From Cyclobacteriaceae bacterium (GTDB taxonomy: Bacteria > Bacteroidota > Bacteroidia > Cytophagales > Cyclobacteriaceae), in the NCBI GenBank assembly GCA_022842845.1, contig JALHOT010000002.1:62001-126000 (forward strand): a stretch of DNA of 64,000 nucleotides. The letters are read 5' to 3'. This document shows, piece after piece, positions 9,666 to 17,060 of this stretch. The notes beneath the pieces were generated by a model that was not told the origin of the DNA, ran no database searches, and worked only from the letters and a program-made list of their open reading frames with translations. The first letter of the stretch is position 1; each line of letters begins with the position of its first letter. The translations under genes and the position numbers were made by a program.

Positions 9666-10292
9666 TCAAAAATTTCCTTCTCTCTTTTGCTTTGCCAACA
9701 CCAAGCATTGTTGGTGTACTATTAAAACCTGTTGTATCAATGAATGCTTGTCGTCATTGTTGATGATAAAGTCAGCTGCTTTAAGTTTTTCAGCCTCATC
9801 CAACTGGTTCGCTATAATATTTTTTATTTGTGCGACATTGCGATGTTTGTCTCTGCCAAGCACGCGCTTAATTCTCAAATCTTCTGGAGCACTTACCACC
9901 ACCAATCTATCCAGGCTTTTATAGGAGCCTGACTCAATCAGCAGGGCGGCCTCTTTCAGTACATAAGGGGCAGATAATTGCTTACCAAGCCAGTTTTCAT
10001 AATCCAGTGCTACTCTCGGATGAACCAGTGCGTTCAGCTTTTTTAGTCTTTCAGGGCTATTAAAAACCTCTGTGGCCAGGTAATCTCTGTTAAGCTCACT
10101 ACTTGCTTTATAAGACAATGTTCCGAATTCTTTTTTAATGGCCTCTATGAGTATTCCATCGGTGGTCATTACTGCTTTCGCTCGGCTATCTGCATCGTAT
10201 GTTGGTATGCCCAGCACAGAAAAAATTTTACAAATGATGCTTTTACCAGCTCCAATGCCACCTGTTATTCCAATTTGAAAGGGTTTTAGCAT
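9666..10292 (-). CDS. coaE: Dephospho-CoA kinase
   Basis: 208 residues, the normal family length. A P-loop stands at the N-terminus (GITGGIGAGKS, about residues 8-18). The family signature YDADSRAKAVM follows, and the VHPRVALDYENWL region forms the CoA domain. The enzyme phosphorylates the 3'-hydroxyl of dephospho-CoA with ATP, the last step of CoA biosynthesis, in the cytoplasm. Position after yajC and ybbR is a recurring Bacteroidota arrangement. The start is 37 bases after the ybbR stop. Nothing unusual is seen. Confidence 0.94.
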   Translation of the reverse strand: MLKPFQIGITGGIGAGKSIICKIFSVLGIPTYDADSRAKAVMTTDGILIEAIKKEFGTLSYKASSELNRDYLATEVFNSPERLKKLNALVHPRVALDYENWLGKQLSAPYVLKEAALLIESGSYKSLDRLVVVSAPEDLRIKRVLGRDKHRNVAQIKNIIANQLDEAEKLKAADFIINNDDKHSLIQQVLIVHQQCLVLAKQKREGNF

Positions 10293-10329
10293 GTTACAAT
10301 GGCCAAAAAAATGAGCTTGGTATAAGACC

Positions 10330-11274
10330 TTAATACGTTACTTCTACCGTATCAACTTGTACAATTTTTGAGAACGGTGGAATACCGGTGATGACCGGAG
10401 CGAGGCGCGATTTGCCACCAGGTACTTTGCTAAAATCAACCGTTGCTTTCAAACTTTCCCGTGTGTAGTTAGTATGCTGCTGCCCCTCTGGCAATTGAAG
10501 CGTAAAGTGTATGTAGCGCACATTCATGAAAGGCCTTAGCTTTTTTGGCATGTTAATAAACTCAACCGATAAGGAGTCTTTTATTTCGTCAAGTTTAGAT
10601 ACTTGAAACGAGAGGGCGATTTGTTGCGGCTCTACCTGAATGCTGGGTTCATCAAAAAAAATATCAATTTGGGTATCCTGGTTTTCATCCAAATTCTTTT
10701 TGTTGTAAGGCAAAGAATAGGGTTCTGGTAAGGATTCAACAATTCTACGCGGACCTTGTACAAAAACAGAATCGGGTGTAAGGCTTATATAGCTAGCTAA
10801 ACCAAAGCCCTTGCGAAAGGTATTATCCAAATTCGACAAGCTTACACTTAACCAGCGTCCATCCAGGGGTTCAATATCCAGGCGGAGGGTGTCTGTGACT
10901 ACAAAATTAATCTGAAGATCCGGTAATTGTTGGGCAAATACACCTGGCAGCGTACTGCCTACCAACTTTTTTGTTTCTGTAGGGCGTTCCAATGGATATA
11001 GCAAGGCCGGCACTTTAACACCGGCACTGCGCCTGAGCAGCGTCCAGCCCATGCCTGTTATATTCATCTTGACTTCACCTGGCAGGGTGCTGACCGGCAC
11101 AAAATTTTCCTGATCGTATTGAAACTCGATAGGAAAGGAAAGAATGGTGGTATAAGTTTTATTGAGTGCATTAAAAAACCAGAAGACTGTGGCCGCCATC
11201 AGGCAAAGCACTACAGCCTTCCAGTTTTTTTTATTGAATCGTAATAGGTTAAATATCGATCCTGCTAAACTCAT
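10330..11274 (-). CDS. YbbR-domain protein (CdaR-like)
   Basis: 314 residues. One N-terminal membrane helix (about 19-36, AVVLCLMAATVFWFFNAL) is followed by an extracytoplasmic part containing YbbR-like beta domains. In Firmicutes the YbbR protein CdaR regulates the diadenylate cyclase CdaA; in Bacteroidota the gene usually sits between yajC and coaE, and its role is less clear. Its ATG (11274-11272) abuts the yajC TAA (11277-11275) with no spacing, so translation is probably coupled. No diadenylate cyclase gene lies in the window. Confidence 0.82.
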   Translation of the reverse strand: MSLAGSIFNLLRFNKKNWKAVVLCLMAATVFWFFNALNKTYTTILSFPIEFQYDQENFVPVSTLPGEVKMNITGMGWTLLRRSAGVKVPALLYPLERPTETKKLVGSTLPGVFAQQLPDLQINFVVTDTLRLDIEPLDGRWLSVSLSNLDNTFRKGFGLASYISLTPDSVFVQGPRRIVESLPEPYSLPYNKKNLDENQDTQIDIFFDEPSIQVEPQQIALSFQVSKLDEIKDSLSVEFINMPKKLRPFMNVRYIHFTLQLPEGQQHTNYTRESLKATVDFSKVPGGKSRLAPVITGIPPFSKIVQVDTVEVTY

Positions 11275-11583
11275 TTATTTTTTGCCGGCTGCTGCTTTGC
11301 TGGCTTCCATATTGATGGCTGTTTTCGAAAACTTAATGCGCCCTCCCTTTTCTACTTCGAGTATGAAGGTATCATCTTCAATTTCAGCAATGCGGCCATG
11401 GGCACCACCAATGGTTACTACGTAATCGCCTTTAGCGATCTCATCTTGGAATTTCTTGGCCTCTTTTGCTTTTTTCTGCTGGGGGCGAATCATAAAGAAG
11501 TAAAACACGAGAATAATGGCTCCGAAGAACACAAACTGCATGTATGGATTTCCTTGCTGTGCTTGTAATATAATTGTGAACAT
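11275..11583 (-). CDS. yajC: Preprotein translocase auxiliary subunit YajC
   Basis: 102 residues. One membrane helix near residues 15-33 (FVFFGAIILVFYFFMIRPQQKK) is followed directly by the RPQQKK family hallmark and a short beta-rich cytoplasmic domain (GDYVVTIGGAHGRI). YajC binds SecDF and assists Sec-dependent export in the inner membrane. The gene abuts ybbR and lies 69 bases from the tpiA stop. A TAACTTCG box on the minus strand (11608-11601), one base off the -7 consensus, could give it a promoter of its own with an approximately 12-base leader. Confidence 0.93.
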   Translation of the reverse strand: MFTIILQAQQGNPYMQFVFFGAIILVFYFFMIRPQQKKAKEAKKFQDEIAKGDYVVTIGGAHGRIAEIEDDTFILEVEKGGRIKFSKTAINMEASKAAAGKK

Positions 11584-11652
11584 GTCTGTAAAATTTTGTG
11601 CGAAGTTAGTTGATATTCATTAATAGCGGTAGATAATTTGATAACATCCTGA

Positions 11653-12420
11653 TCAGGCCTTCATGGCTTTGATAATATCAGTAAATTCTCTTGACTTGAG
11701 GGAGGCACCGCCCACCAAACCACCGTCTACATCCGGGCACGCAAATAATTCGTTGGCATTGCCAGCATTTACACTCCCCCCGTATAAAATAGTGATCGTC
11801 TCAGCTACAGTCTTGCCATACTTACCAGCCAAATGCTGTCTGATTACTGCATGCATATCCTGCGCTTGTTGTGCCGTTGCCGTTTTTCCTGTGCCTATGG
11901 CCCATACAGGCTCATAAGCAATTACTACCTGTTGTATCGCCTCAGCACTTAAATGAAAAAGACTTTCTTCTACTTGCTTACGTACTAGTGTTTCATGCTC
12001 GTTGCGCTCCCTAACCTCTAATGGCTCCCCACAGCAGTAAATGGGGGTGAGACCATTAGCCAAAGCTATGTCAACCTTCTTAGCCAACAGCACTCCTGCC
12101 TCTGCAAAGTATTGTCTGCGTTCGCTATGGCCAATAATTACAGAAGGAATTTCTATTGACTTAAGCATGGAAGCCGCTACTTCTCCGGTATAGGCACCCG
12201 AAGCATGCTCGCTGCAATTTTGTGCGCCCACGCTAATGCGTGATGACTGTCCTACTAAACTGCGCACCGTGTCGAGATAAGGAAAGGGTACACATAATAT
12301 CACTTTCACATTGCCTCTTACTTCATCGTTAATCATTCCCACGAGTTCGCTGGTAAGGGCTTTGCCTTCCTGGAAGGTCTTGTTCATTTTCCAGTTGCCG
12401 GCTACAATTTTCTGACGCAT
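11653..12420 (-). CDS. tpiA: Triosephosphate isomerase
   Basis: 255 residues, standard length. N-terminal Asn-Lys pair in VAGNWKMNKT (substrate-binding Lys), the catalytic His in IIGHSERRQYF, the catalytic Glu in VVIAYEPVWAIGTGKTA, and the phosphate-binding ILYGGSVNAGNA loop are all visible. The enzyme interconverts dihydroxyacetone phosphate and glyceraldehyde-3-phosphate in glycolysis/gluconeogenesis in the cytoplasm. It follows gldB by 43 bases on the same strand. A perfect 10-base palindrome CCTGATCAGG lies across its stop codon (11648-11657), probably by chance. Confidence 0.97.
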   Translation of the reverse strand: MRQKIVAGNWKMNKTFQEGKALTSELVGMINDEVRGNVKVILCVPFPYLDTVRSLVGQSSRISVGAQNCSEHASGAYTGEVAASMLKSIEIPSVIIGHSERRQYFAEAGVLLAKKVDIALANGLTPIYCCGEPLEVRERNEHETLVRKQVEESLFHLSAEAIQQVVIAYEPVWAIGTGKTATAQQAQDMHAVIRQHLAGKYGKTVAETITILYGGSVNAGNANELFACPDVDGGLVGGASLKSREFTDIIKAMKA

Positions 12421-12463
12421 ATATAATCTTTAAAATATTTCTTAATCAACAATATAAATGCTG

Positions 12464-13465
12464 CTACCTTTTAGTGGCCTTGTACTTTGACTCTTTAAAA
12501 AGTTTATCAGCATTATCCATTTCCATCAACTGTGGTAAGGTAATCTCCTCATTGTTTTTCATATAGCTATTCACAATTTGCCAGCCTACCCATTGGGCAA
12601 TTCGCCCAGGGCATTCGGGTCCCACTTCTATGGTTTTAGGACGCTCCCCTAAATAGCGCTGCTTCATCTGGTTGGCGGTCGAGTACAACACCTTATCTTC
12701 CACTAGTCTAAACCAAATCAGATCCTGGTTTTTTCGTGACCCCGCTATTTCATCAGCGGTGTAGTTCATAAAAATACTATCGGGTTTGCAAGGCAACATG
12801 TGTTTAGCAAAGTAATAGGATTTTCCATAGGCCACCATATCGGCCAATACTGTTTTGTCATTCATGTTAGTGGCATTGGTGCGGGCATCAATACCGTACA
12901 GCAACATAACTGAAGGCACAATATTTTGGGGACTGTACTGGCGCAAAATGTATTCGTACATCTGCGGCCTGTACTTGGCACCCGATCCCAAATAATAATC
13001 GAGGCCAACGATGATGAGGGAATCCGACACGTACAGATCACTGTCCAAACCAGTTATTACAAATTGAATTCTGGGAATGGGCATATCCGGATAATAGTAA
13101 TGCAGGTTTGTGAAGGCTTCTTCAAACTCTGCCACAAGCGGATCGATATTGGCAAATACTTTTTTCGTTTCCAGGTATAATGAATCAAAATATGGATTTG
13201 TGAAGCGCTGGTACAGGTTATTCAAAAAGGTCGAATCGTCCGGGTAATCTGCTCTAAGCAAAAACTGATCGCGCAGCACCGTATTCGCCCTCAGCAATTC
13301 GACAAGTTGGTCTTTGCTTGAGAGATTCTGGATCGTTAGCGTTAAGTCCTCCGTTTCCAAATTTACTGCTTCGGAAACGGGCGGTGCCTCCACACATTCC
13401 TTAGATGAATCGGAACAGGAGAAAATGGATGAGGCAATAAGTAGTAAAATAAGTGCGTGGCGCAT
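12464..13465 (-). CDS. gldB: GldB-like gliding motility lipoprotein
   Basis: 333 residues. The N-terminus MRHALILLLIASSIFSCSDSS is a lipoprotein signal with Cys17 as lipidation site. The body has the GldB pattern: an FTNLHYYYPDMPIPRIQFVI segment, then SDSLIIVGLDYYLG, and a C-terminal WVGWQIVNSYMKNN. GldB is a membrane lipoprotein required for gliding in Flavobacterium and conserved even in non-gliding Bacteroidota, often linked to T9SS function; its biochemical activity is not settled. Here it sits between the DUF6702 gene (54 bases upstream) and tpiA. The presence of a T9SS substrate in this window (36044-43033) fits a T9SS-positive organism. Confidence 0.8.
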   Translation of the reverse strand: MRHALILLLIASSIFSCSDSSKECVEAPPVSEAVNLETEDLTLTIQNLSSKDQLVELLRANTVLRDQFLLRADYPDDSTFLNNLYQRFTNPYFDSLYLETKKVFANIDPLVAEFEEAFTNLHYYYPDMPIPRIQFVITGLDSDLYVSDSLIIVGLDYYLGSGAKYRPQMYEYILRQYSPQNIVPSVMLLYGIDARTNATNMNDKTVLADMVAYGKSYYFAKHMLPCKPDSIFMNYTADEIAGSRKNQDLIWFRLVEDKVLYSTANQMKQRYLGERPKTIEVGPECPGRIAQWVGWQIVNSYMKNNEEITLPQLMEMDNADKLFKESKYKATKR

Positions 13466-13519
13466 AGAATAAAGCGCAAAGAAACAAAGAAAATGCGATA
13501 TGGGAATGATTGGGTACTA

Positions 13520-14005
13520 CTATTCAAAAAGCAGTTTATCACTTGGACTATTGCGCATCAGCCGAAGGCTCTTGGTACTTCCTTCACGTGTTATATGCAC
13601 CAGGTTGGATTGGTCTTCATGTAATTCTGTAATGGTAGTGTTTGTTACCTCGATCGTCTTCATTTTTTTTACTCCGGGCGCATAAGCGTAAATAACGATG
13701 GCATCACCTTCTATTTCGTGCCCGAGAAAAGTTATTCTCAAAGACTTCCCATCGACCTTTATTTGCATGCGGGTACTGAGGTAGGTATTCACCAGTTGAT
13801 CCGTAGTTAAGCCTGCTCCGGGGTTGGTTATATCAAGGGTAGATTGTTTGCGCTCAAGTCTGATAGCTTCTTCCAGGTCATCCAAAAATATGCGAGAAGT
13901 AATTTCCAGCTCTTTGTCGCGGGCATCAAATTTTATTTCTGTAACACTTACGTGCAAGGGGTGCAGAAAACCTGAAAAAAAGACTACCAAAAAAGAAATA
14001 ACCAT
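13520..14005 (-). CDS. DUF6702-like exported protein
   Basis: 161 residues. The hydrophobic N-terminus (MVISFLVVFFSGFLHPLHVS) looks like a signal peptide. The segment LHPLHVSVTEIKFDARDKELEITSRIFLDDLEEAI is typical of the Bacteroidota family DUF6702, which has no known function. It is divergent from a HupE/UreJ-like gene that is followed by two M1 peptidases. I recall similar neighbourhoods in other Bacteroidota, so a shared envelope role is possible but unproven. Start choice is not critical; no better internal ATG is seen. Confidence 0.7.
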   Translation of the reverse strand: MVISFLVVFFSGFLHPLHVSVTEIKFDARDKELEITSRIFLDDLEEAIRLERKQSTLDITNPGAGLTTDQLVNTYLSTRMQIKVDGKSLRITFLGHEIEGDAIVIYAYAPGVKKMKTIEVTNTTITELHEDQSNLVHITREGSTKSLRLMRNSPSDKLLFE

Positions 14006-14010
14006 GCAGT

Positions 14011-14075
14011 AAAATTCAATATTTAAAACTCAAAATTCAAAAGGGCTTGCAAAGCAAGTACCAAAATTTCAAATT
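14011..14075. repeat. A/T-rich spacer with repeated AAATTC/AAACTC units
   Basis: The divergent spacer holds loosely repeated AAATTCAA and AAACTCAAAATTCAAA units and a small inverted repeat CTTGC-aaa-GCAAG (14046-14058). It resembles the low-complexity spacers common in Bacteroidota; any regulatory meaning is unknown. Confidence 0.35.
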
Positions 14076-14125
14076 ATCCATTTTAGAGAGCAAATGCTTA
14101 TACTTGCCAGCTTTTATCGCTAATT

Positions 14126-14713
14126 ATGTCAGAGTTTCAATTGTACTTCATTCTGGGCAAAGATCATATACTGGATTATGCCAATGGCTATGATCACATC
14201 CTGTTTATAGTGGCACTATGCGCTATGTACTTAATGAGTGATTGGAAAAAACTCCTGATCCTTATCACGGCCTTTACCATAGGCCATTCTGTTACCCTGG
14301 CCCTTTCTACTTTTGAAGTGGTTTCTGTGAAGGCCGAACTGATAGAGTTTTTGATACCCCTTACCATTTTTATTACGGCTATATCTAATATTTTTAGAAG
14401 AGAGGAAAACCAAAGTACTTTTTCTTTACAAATGAATTATGGCTATGCTCTTTTCTTTGGCCTTATTCACGGTTTGGGTTTTTCTAACTACCTGAAAAGC
14501 ATTTTGGGGAGAGATGAAAGCATTATAACCCAGCTTTTAGCCTTTAATATTGGTCTAGAGTTCGGTCAAATAATAATTGTAGCAATCTTTTTGGCGGCTG
14601 CGTTTATTATTGTAGATCTTTTTTCGAGAAGTCGCAGAGATTGGAAGCTAATCTTGTCATCTGCCATTGCCGGTATAGCCCTGGTATTGATGAAAGACAA
14701 AATCTTTTGGTAA
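14126..14713 (+). CDS. HupE/UreJ-like integral membrane protein
   Basis: 195 residues with about six hydrophobic segments. The first block, LDYANGYDHILFIVALCAMYL, has the conserved G-x-D-H of the HupE/UreJ_2 group. AFTIGHSVTLALS and FGLIHGLGFSNYL supply further His-containing membrane motifs suited to metal coordination. HupE/UreJ proteins are proposed nickel or cobalt permeases, but this subgroup in Bacteroidota is not linked to hydrogenase or urease, and none is in the window. It lies 24 bases before an M1 zinc metallopeptidase gene, probably in one operon, which makes metal handling for envelope proteins a reasonable but unproven guess. Confidence 0.75.
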   Translation: MSEFQLYFILGKDHILDYANGYDHILFIVALCAMYLMSDWKKLLILITAFTIGHSVTLALSTFEVVSVKAELIEFLIPLTIFITAISNIFRREENQSTFSLQMNYGYALFFGLIHGLGFSNYLKSILGRDESIITQLLAFNIGLEFGQIIIVAIFLAAAFIIVDLFSRSRRDWKLILSSAIAGIALVLMKDKIFW

Positions 14714-14737
14714 TTAAACAAGCACATCCTAATAACT

Positions 14738-16972
14738 ATGAAAATTAAATTACTCTTCCTGTTACTTGTATTATCGGTAACAGCCTATGCTCAAAGCCCG
14801 AAATGGCAAGGCAAGTTTGAGCAGCTTGATCAATTGCTGCCCACACCTAACGAATACAGAAGCGGTTCTGGAGCCCCCGGCCCGCGCTATTGGCAACAGC
14901 GGGCTGATTATGTTATTAACGCAGAACTGAATGATGTAAACCAAAGCATTACAGGCAGCGAAACCATTACATACTTTAACAACTCGCCAGATGCTTTAAA
15001 ATATTTATGGCTGCAGCTTGACCAGAACATTAACGACAAGGAGAGCAACACCTTAAAAACCACTAATAATTCGGTGCGCGACTCTATTGATGCCAAAGCC
15101 ATTGCCAGCAGCCTTGGTTTGCACGATTTTGATGGAGGTTTTAAAATTAAAACGGTGAAAGATGCCACTGGTAAAGCCTTACCATACATGATTAATGCCA
15201 CCATGATGCGCATTGATCTACCCCAGGCTTTGGCCCCCGGTCAGAAGCTGTCTTTTTCAGTAGAGTGGTCCTTTAACATCAACGATCGTGTAAAAGGGTT
15301 AACGCCTAATGATGGGCGCAGCGGCATGGAGTACTTCCCTAAAGATGGCAATTACCTTTATATCATTGCGCAATGGTTCCCCCGCATGTGTGTGTATGAT
15401 GACGTTGTGGGCTGGCAGAATAAACAGTTTTTAGGCCAGGGTGAGTTTACCCTTACCTTCGGTAACTACACAGTTAATCTTACCGTTCCAGCAGACCATA
15501 TCGTAGCGGCTACGGGCATGGTTCAAAATGCAAAGGAGGTTTTAACACCGGAGCAATTTGCGCGTTTCGAAAAAGCGAAAACTTCTTTTGATAAACCCGT
15601 GATTATTGCCACCCAGCAAGAGGCAGAGCAACGTGAAAAAACAAAATCTGCCGCGAAAAAAACATGGAAGTTCTATGCAGAAAATGTACGCGACTTTGCT
15701 TTTGCTACTTCGCGTAAATTTATTTGGGATGCACAGGCTGTAAAAATCGGCAACAAAACACCTTTGGCTATGTCATACTATCCTAAAGAGGGCAATCCTT
15801 TGTGGGAGCAAGAATCCACCAAGGCTGTAAAGTATACGATAGAAACCTACAGCAAGTACACCATCGATTATCCCTATCCTCAGGCTACTTCAGTACATGC
15901 TGCTTCATTGGGTATGGAGTACCCCATGATTTGCTTTAACTATGGAAGACCTTTAGAAGACGGCACCATTCCCGAACGCACCAAGTGGGGTATGATTGGC
16001 GTAATCGTGCATGAAGTAGGCCATAATTTCTTCCCCATGATCATTAACAATGATGAGCGCCAGTGGACCTGGATGGATGAAGGCCTGAATACTTTTGTGC
16101 AGTACAGAACACAAGTGGAGAACTATCCTGATATGCCACAGCGCAGAGGCCCTGCTTCTACCATTGTCCCTTACATGAAGGGGAATCCGGAGTTACAAAG
16201 ACCATTGATGGTTAACTCAGAAACAGTGGTGCGCCAAAACTTTGGCAATGAACAATACGCCAAGTGCGCTACCGGCTTAAACATGCTACGCGAAACCATT
16301 ATGGGCCCTGAGTTATTTGACAAGGCCTTTAAAGAATATGCCAGCCGCTGGGCTTTTAAGCATCCTAAACCTGCAGATTTCTTCCGCACGATGGAAGATG
16401 CCTCTGCCGTTGATTTAGATTGGTTCTGGAGAGGTTGGTTCTACACGACTGATGTTTGTGATCAGTCCATTGAACAAGTGAAGTGGATGACTGTGCGCAA
16501 GGAAAACGCAAAAGTTGAAAACAAAGGTGTTACAGCTAAAAAGGGTGATCTTGCCTCCGGCACCGGCACTAATCAATACAACGATTTTAGCAATGGTCCG
16601 GAGCCATTTACAGTGGTGCCAACACCTGATGACTTCTATGGCGAATTCAGAAGCCGCATTAACGACAAAGACGTTATCAGCAAACTTGAAAATAAAAATC
16701 TGTACGAGGTTACACTTAGCAACAAGGGCGGTTTAATCATGCCTGTCATCATAGAATGGACCTACAAAGATGGCAGCAAAGAATTGGAGCACATTCCTGC
16801 TGAAATCTGGCGTGTTAATGAGCAACGTATTACCAAGGTTTTTGTAAAGGAAAAAGAAGTGGCTAAAGTCGTGCTGGATCCTAAATTGGAAACTTCAGAC
16901 ATCAGCATCGATGATAATGTTTTTCCTAAAGTTCAGGCCCCTTCTAAAATCGATCAATTGAAGAAGAATTAA
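14738..16972 (+). CDS. Exported M1-family zinc metallopeptidase, copy 1
   Basis: 744 residues with a signal peptide (MKIKLLFLLLVLSVTAYAQ). An N-terminal beta-sandwich (about 45-270) precedes the gluzincin catalytic domain. The zinc motif is HEVGH near residue 424, with the third ligand Glu in MDEGLNTF 19 residues on. The usual GAMEN exopeptidase motif is replaced by GMEYP, as in a Bacteroidota subgroup of M1 enzymes. A C-terminal region after residue 560 is specific to this group. The protein should act in the periplasm or outside the cell on peptides. It is 24 bases after the HupE-like gene and is followed by a terminator and a close paralogue. Conservation of all catalytic residues suggests that it is active. 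Confidence 0.9.
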   Translation: MKIKLLFLLLVLSVTAYAQSPKWQGKFEQLDQLLPTPNEYRSGSGAPGPRYWQQRADYVINAELNDVNQSITGSETITYFNNSPDALKYLWLQLDQNINDKESNTLKTTNNSVRDSIDAKAIASSLGLHDFDGGFKIKTVKDATGKALPYMINATMMRIDLPQALAPGQKLSFSVEWSFNINDRVKGLTPNDGRSGMEYFPKDGNYLYIIAQWFPRMCVYDDVVGWQNKQFLGQGEFTLTFGNYTVNLTVPADHIVAATGMVQNAKEVLTPEQFARFEKAKTSFDKPVIIATQQEAEQREKTKSAAKKTWKFYAENVRDFAFATSRKFIWDAQAVKIGNKTPLAMSYYPKEGNPLWEQESTKAVKYTIETYSKYTIDYPYPQATSVHAASLGMEYPMICFNYGRPLEDGTIPERTKWGMIGVIVHEVGHNFFPMIINNDERQWTWMDEGLNTFVQYRTQVENYPDMPQRRGPASTIVPYMKGNPELQRPLMVNSETVVRQNFGNEQYAKCATGLNMLRETIMGPELFDKAFKEYASRWAFKHPKPADFFRTMEDASAVDLDWFWRGWFYTTDVCDQSIEQVKWMTVRKENAKVENKGVTAKKGDLASGTGTNQYNDFSNGPEPFTVVPTPDDFYGEFRSRINDKDVISKLENKNLYEVTLSNKGGLIMPVIIEWTYKDGSKELEHIPAEIWRVNEQRITKVFVKEKEVAKVVLDPKLETSDISIDDNVFPKVQAPSKIDQLKKN

Positions 16973-16999
16973 CCTATTCATTTAAATAACCATGTAAGT

Positions 17000-17036
17000 G
17001 CCGGTTTAGCTATTTATCTAAACCGGCATTTTTGCT
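17000..17036 (+). terminator. Rho-independent terminator after M1 copy 1
   Basis: A perfect 10-bp stem GCCGGTTTAG / CTAAACCGGC (17000-17009 and 17018-17027) encloses an 8-base loop and is followed by ATTTTTGCTTT. It separates the two M1 genes transcriptionally. Confidence 0.85.
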
Positions 17037-17060
17037 TTATTGCATATCCAAATCCCGATT

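Noticed and set aside
14126-14713. HupE/UreJ-like gene as part of a hydrogenase or urease locus
   Set aside because: No hydrogenase or urease structural or accessory genes are in the window.
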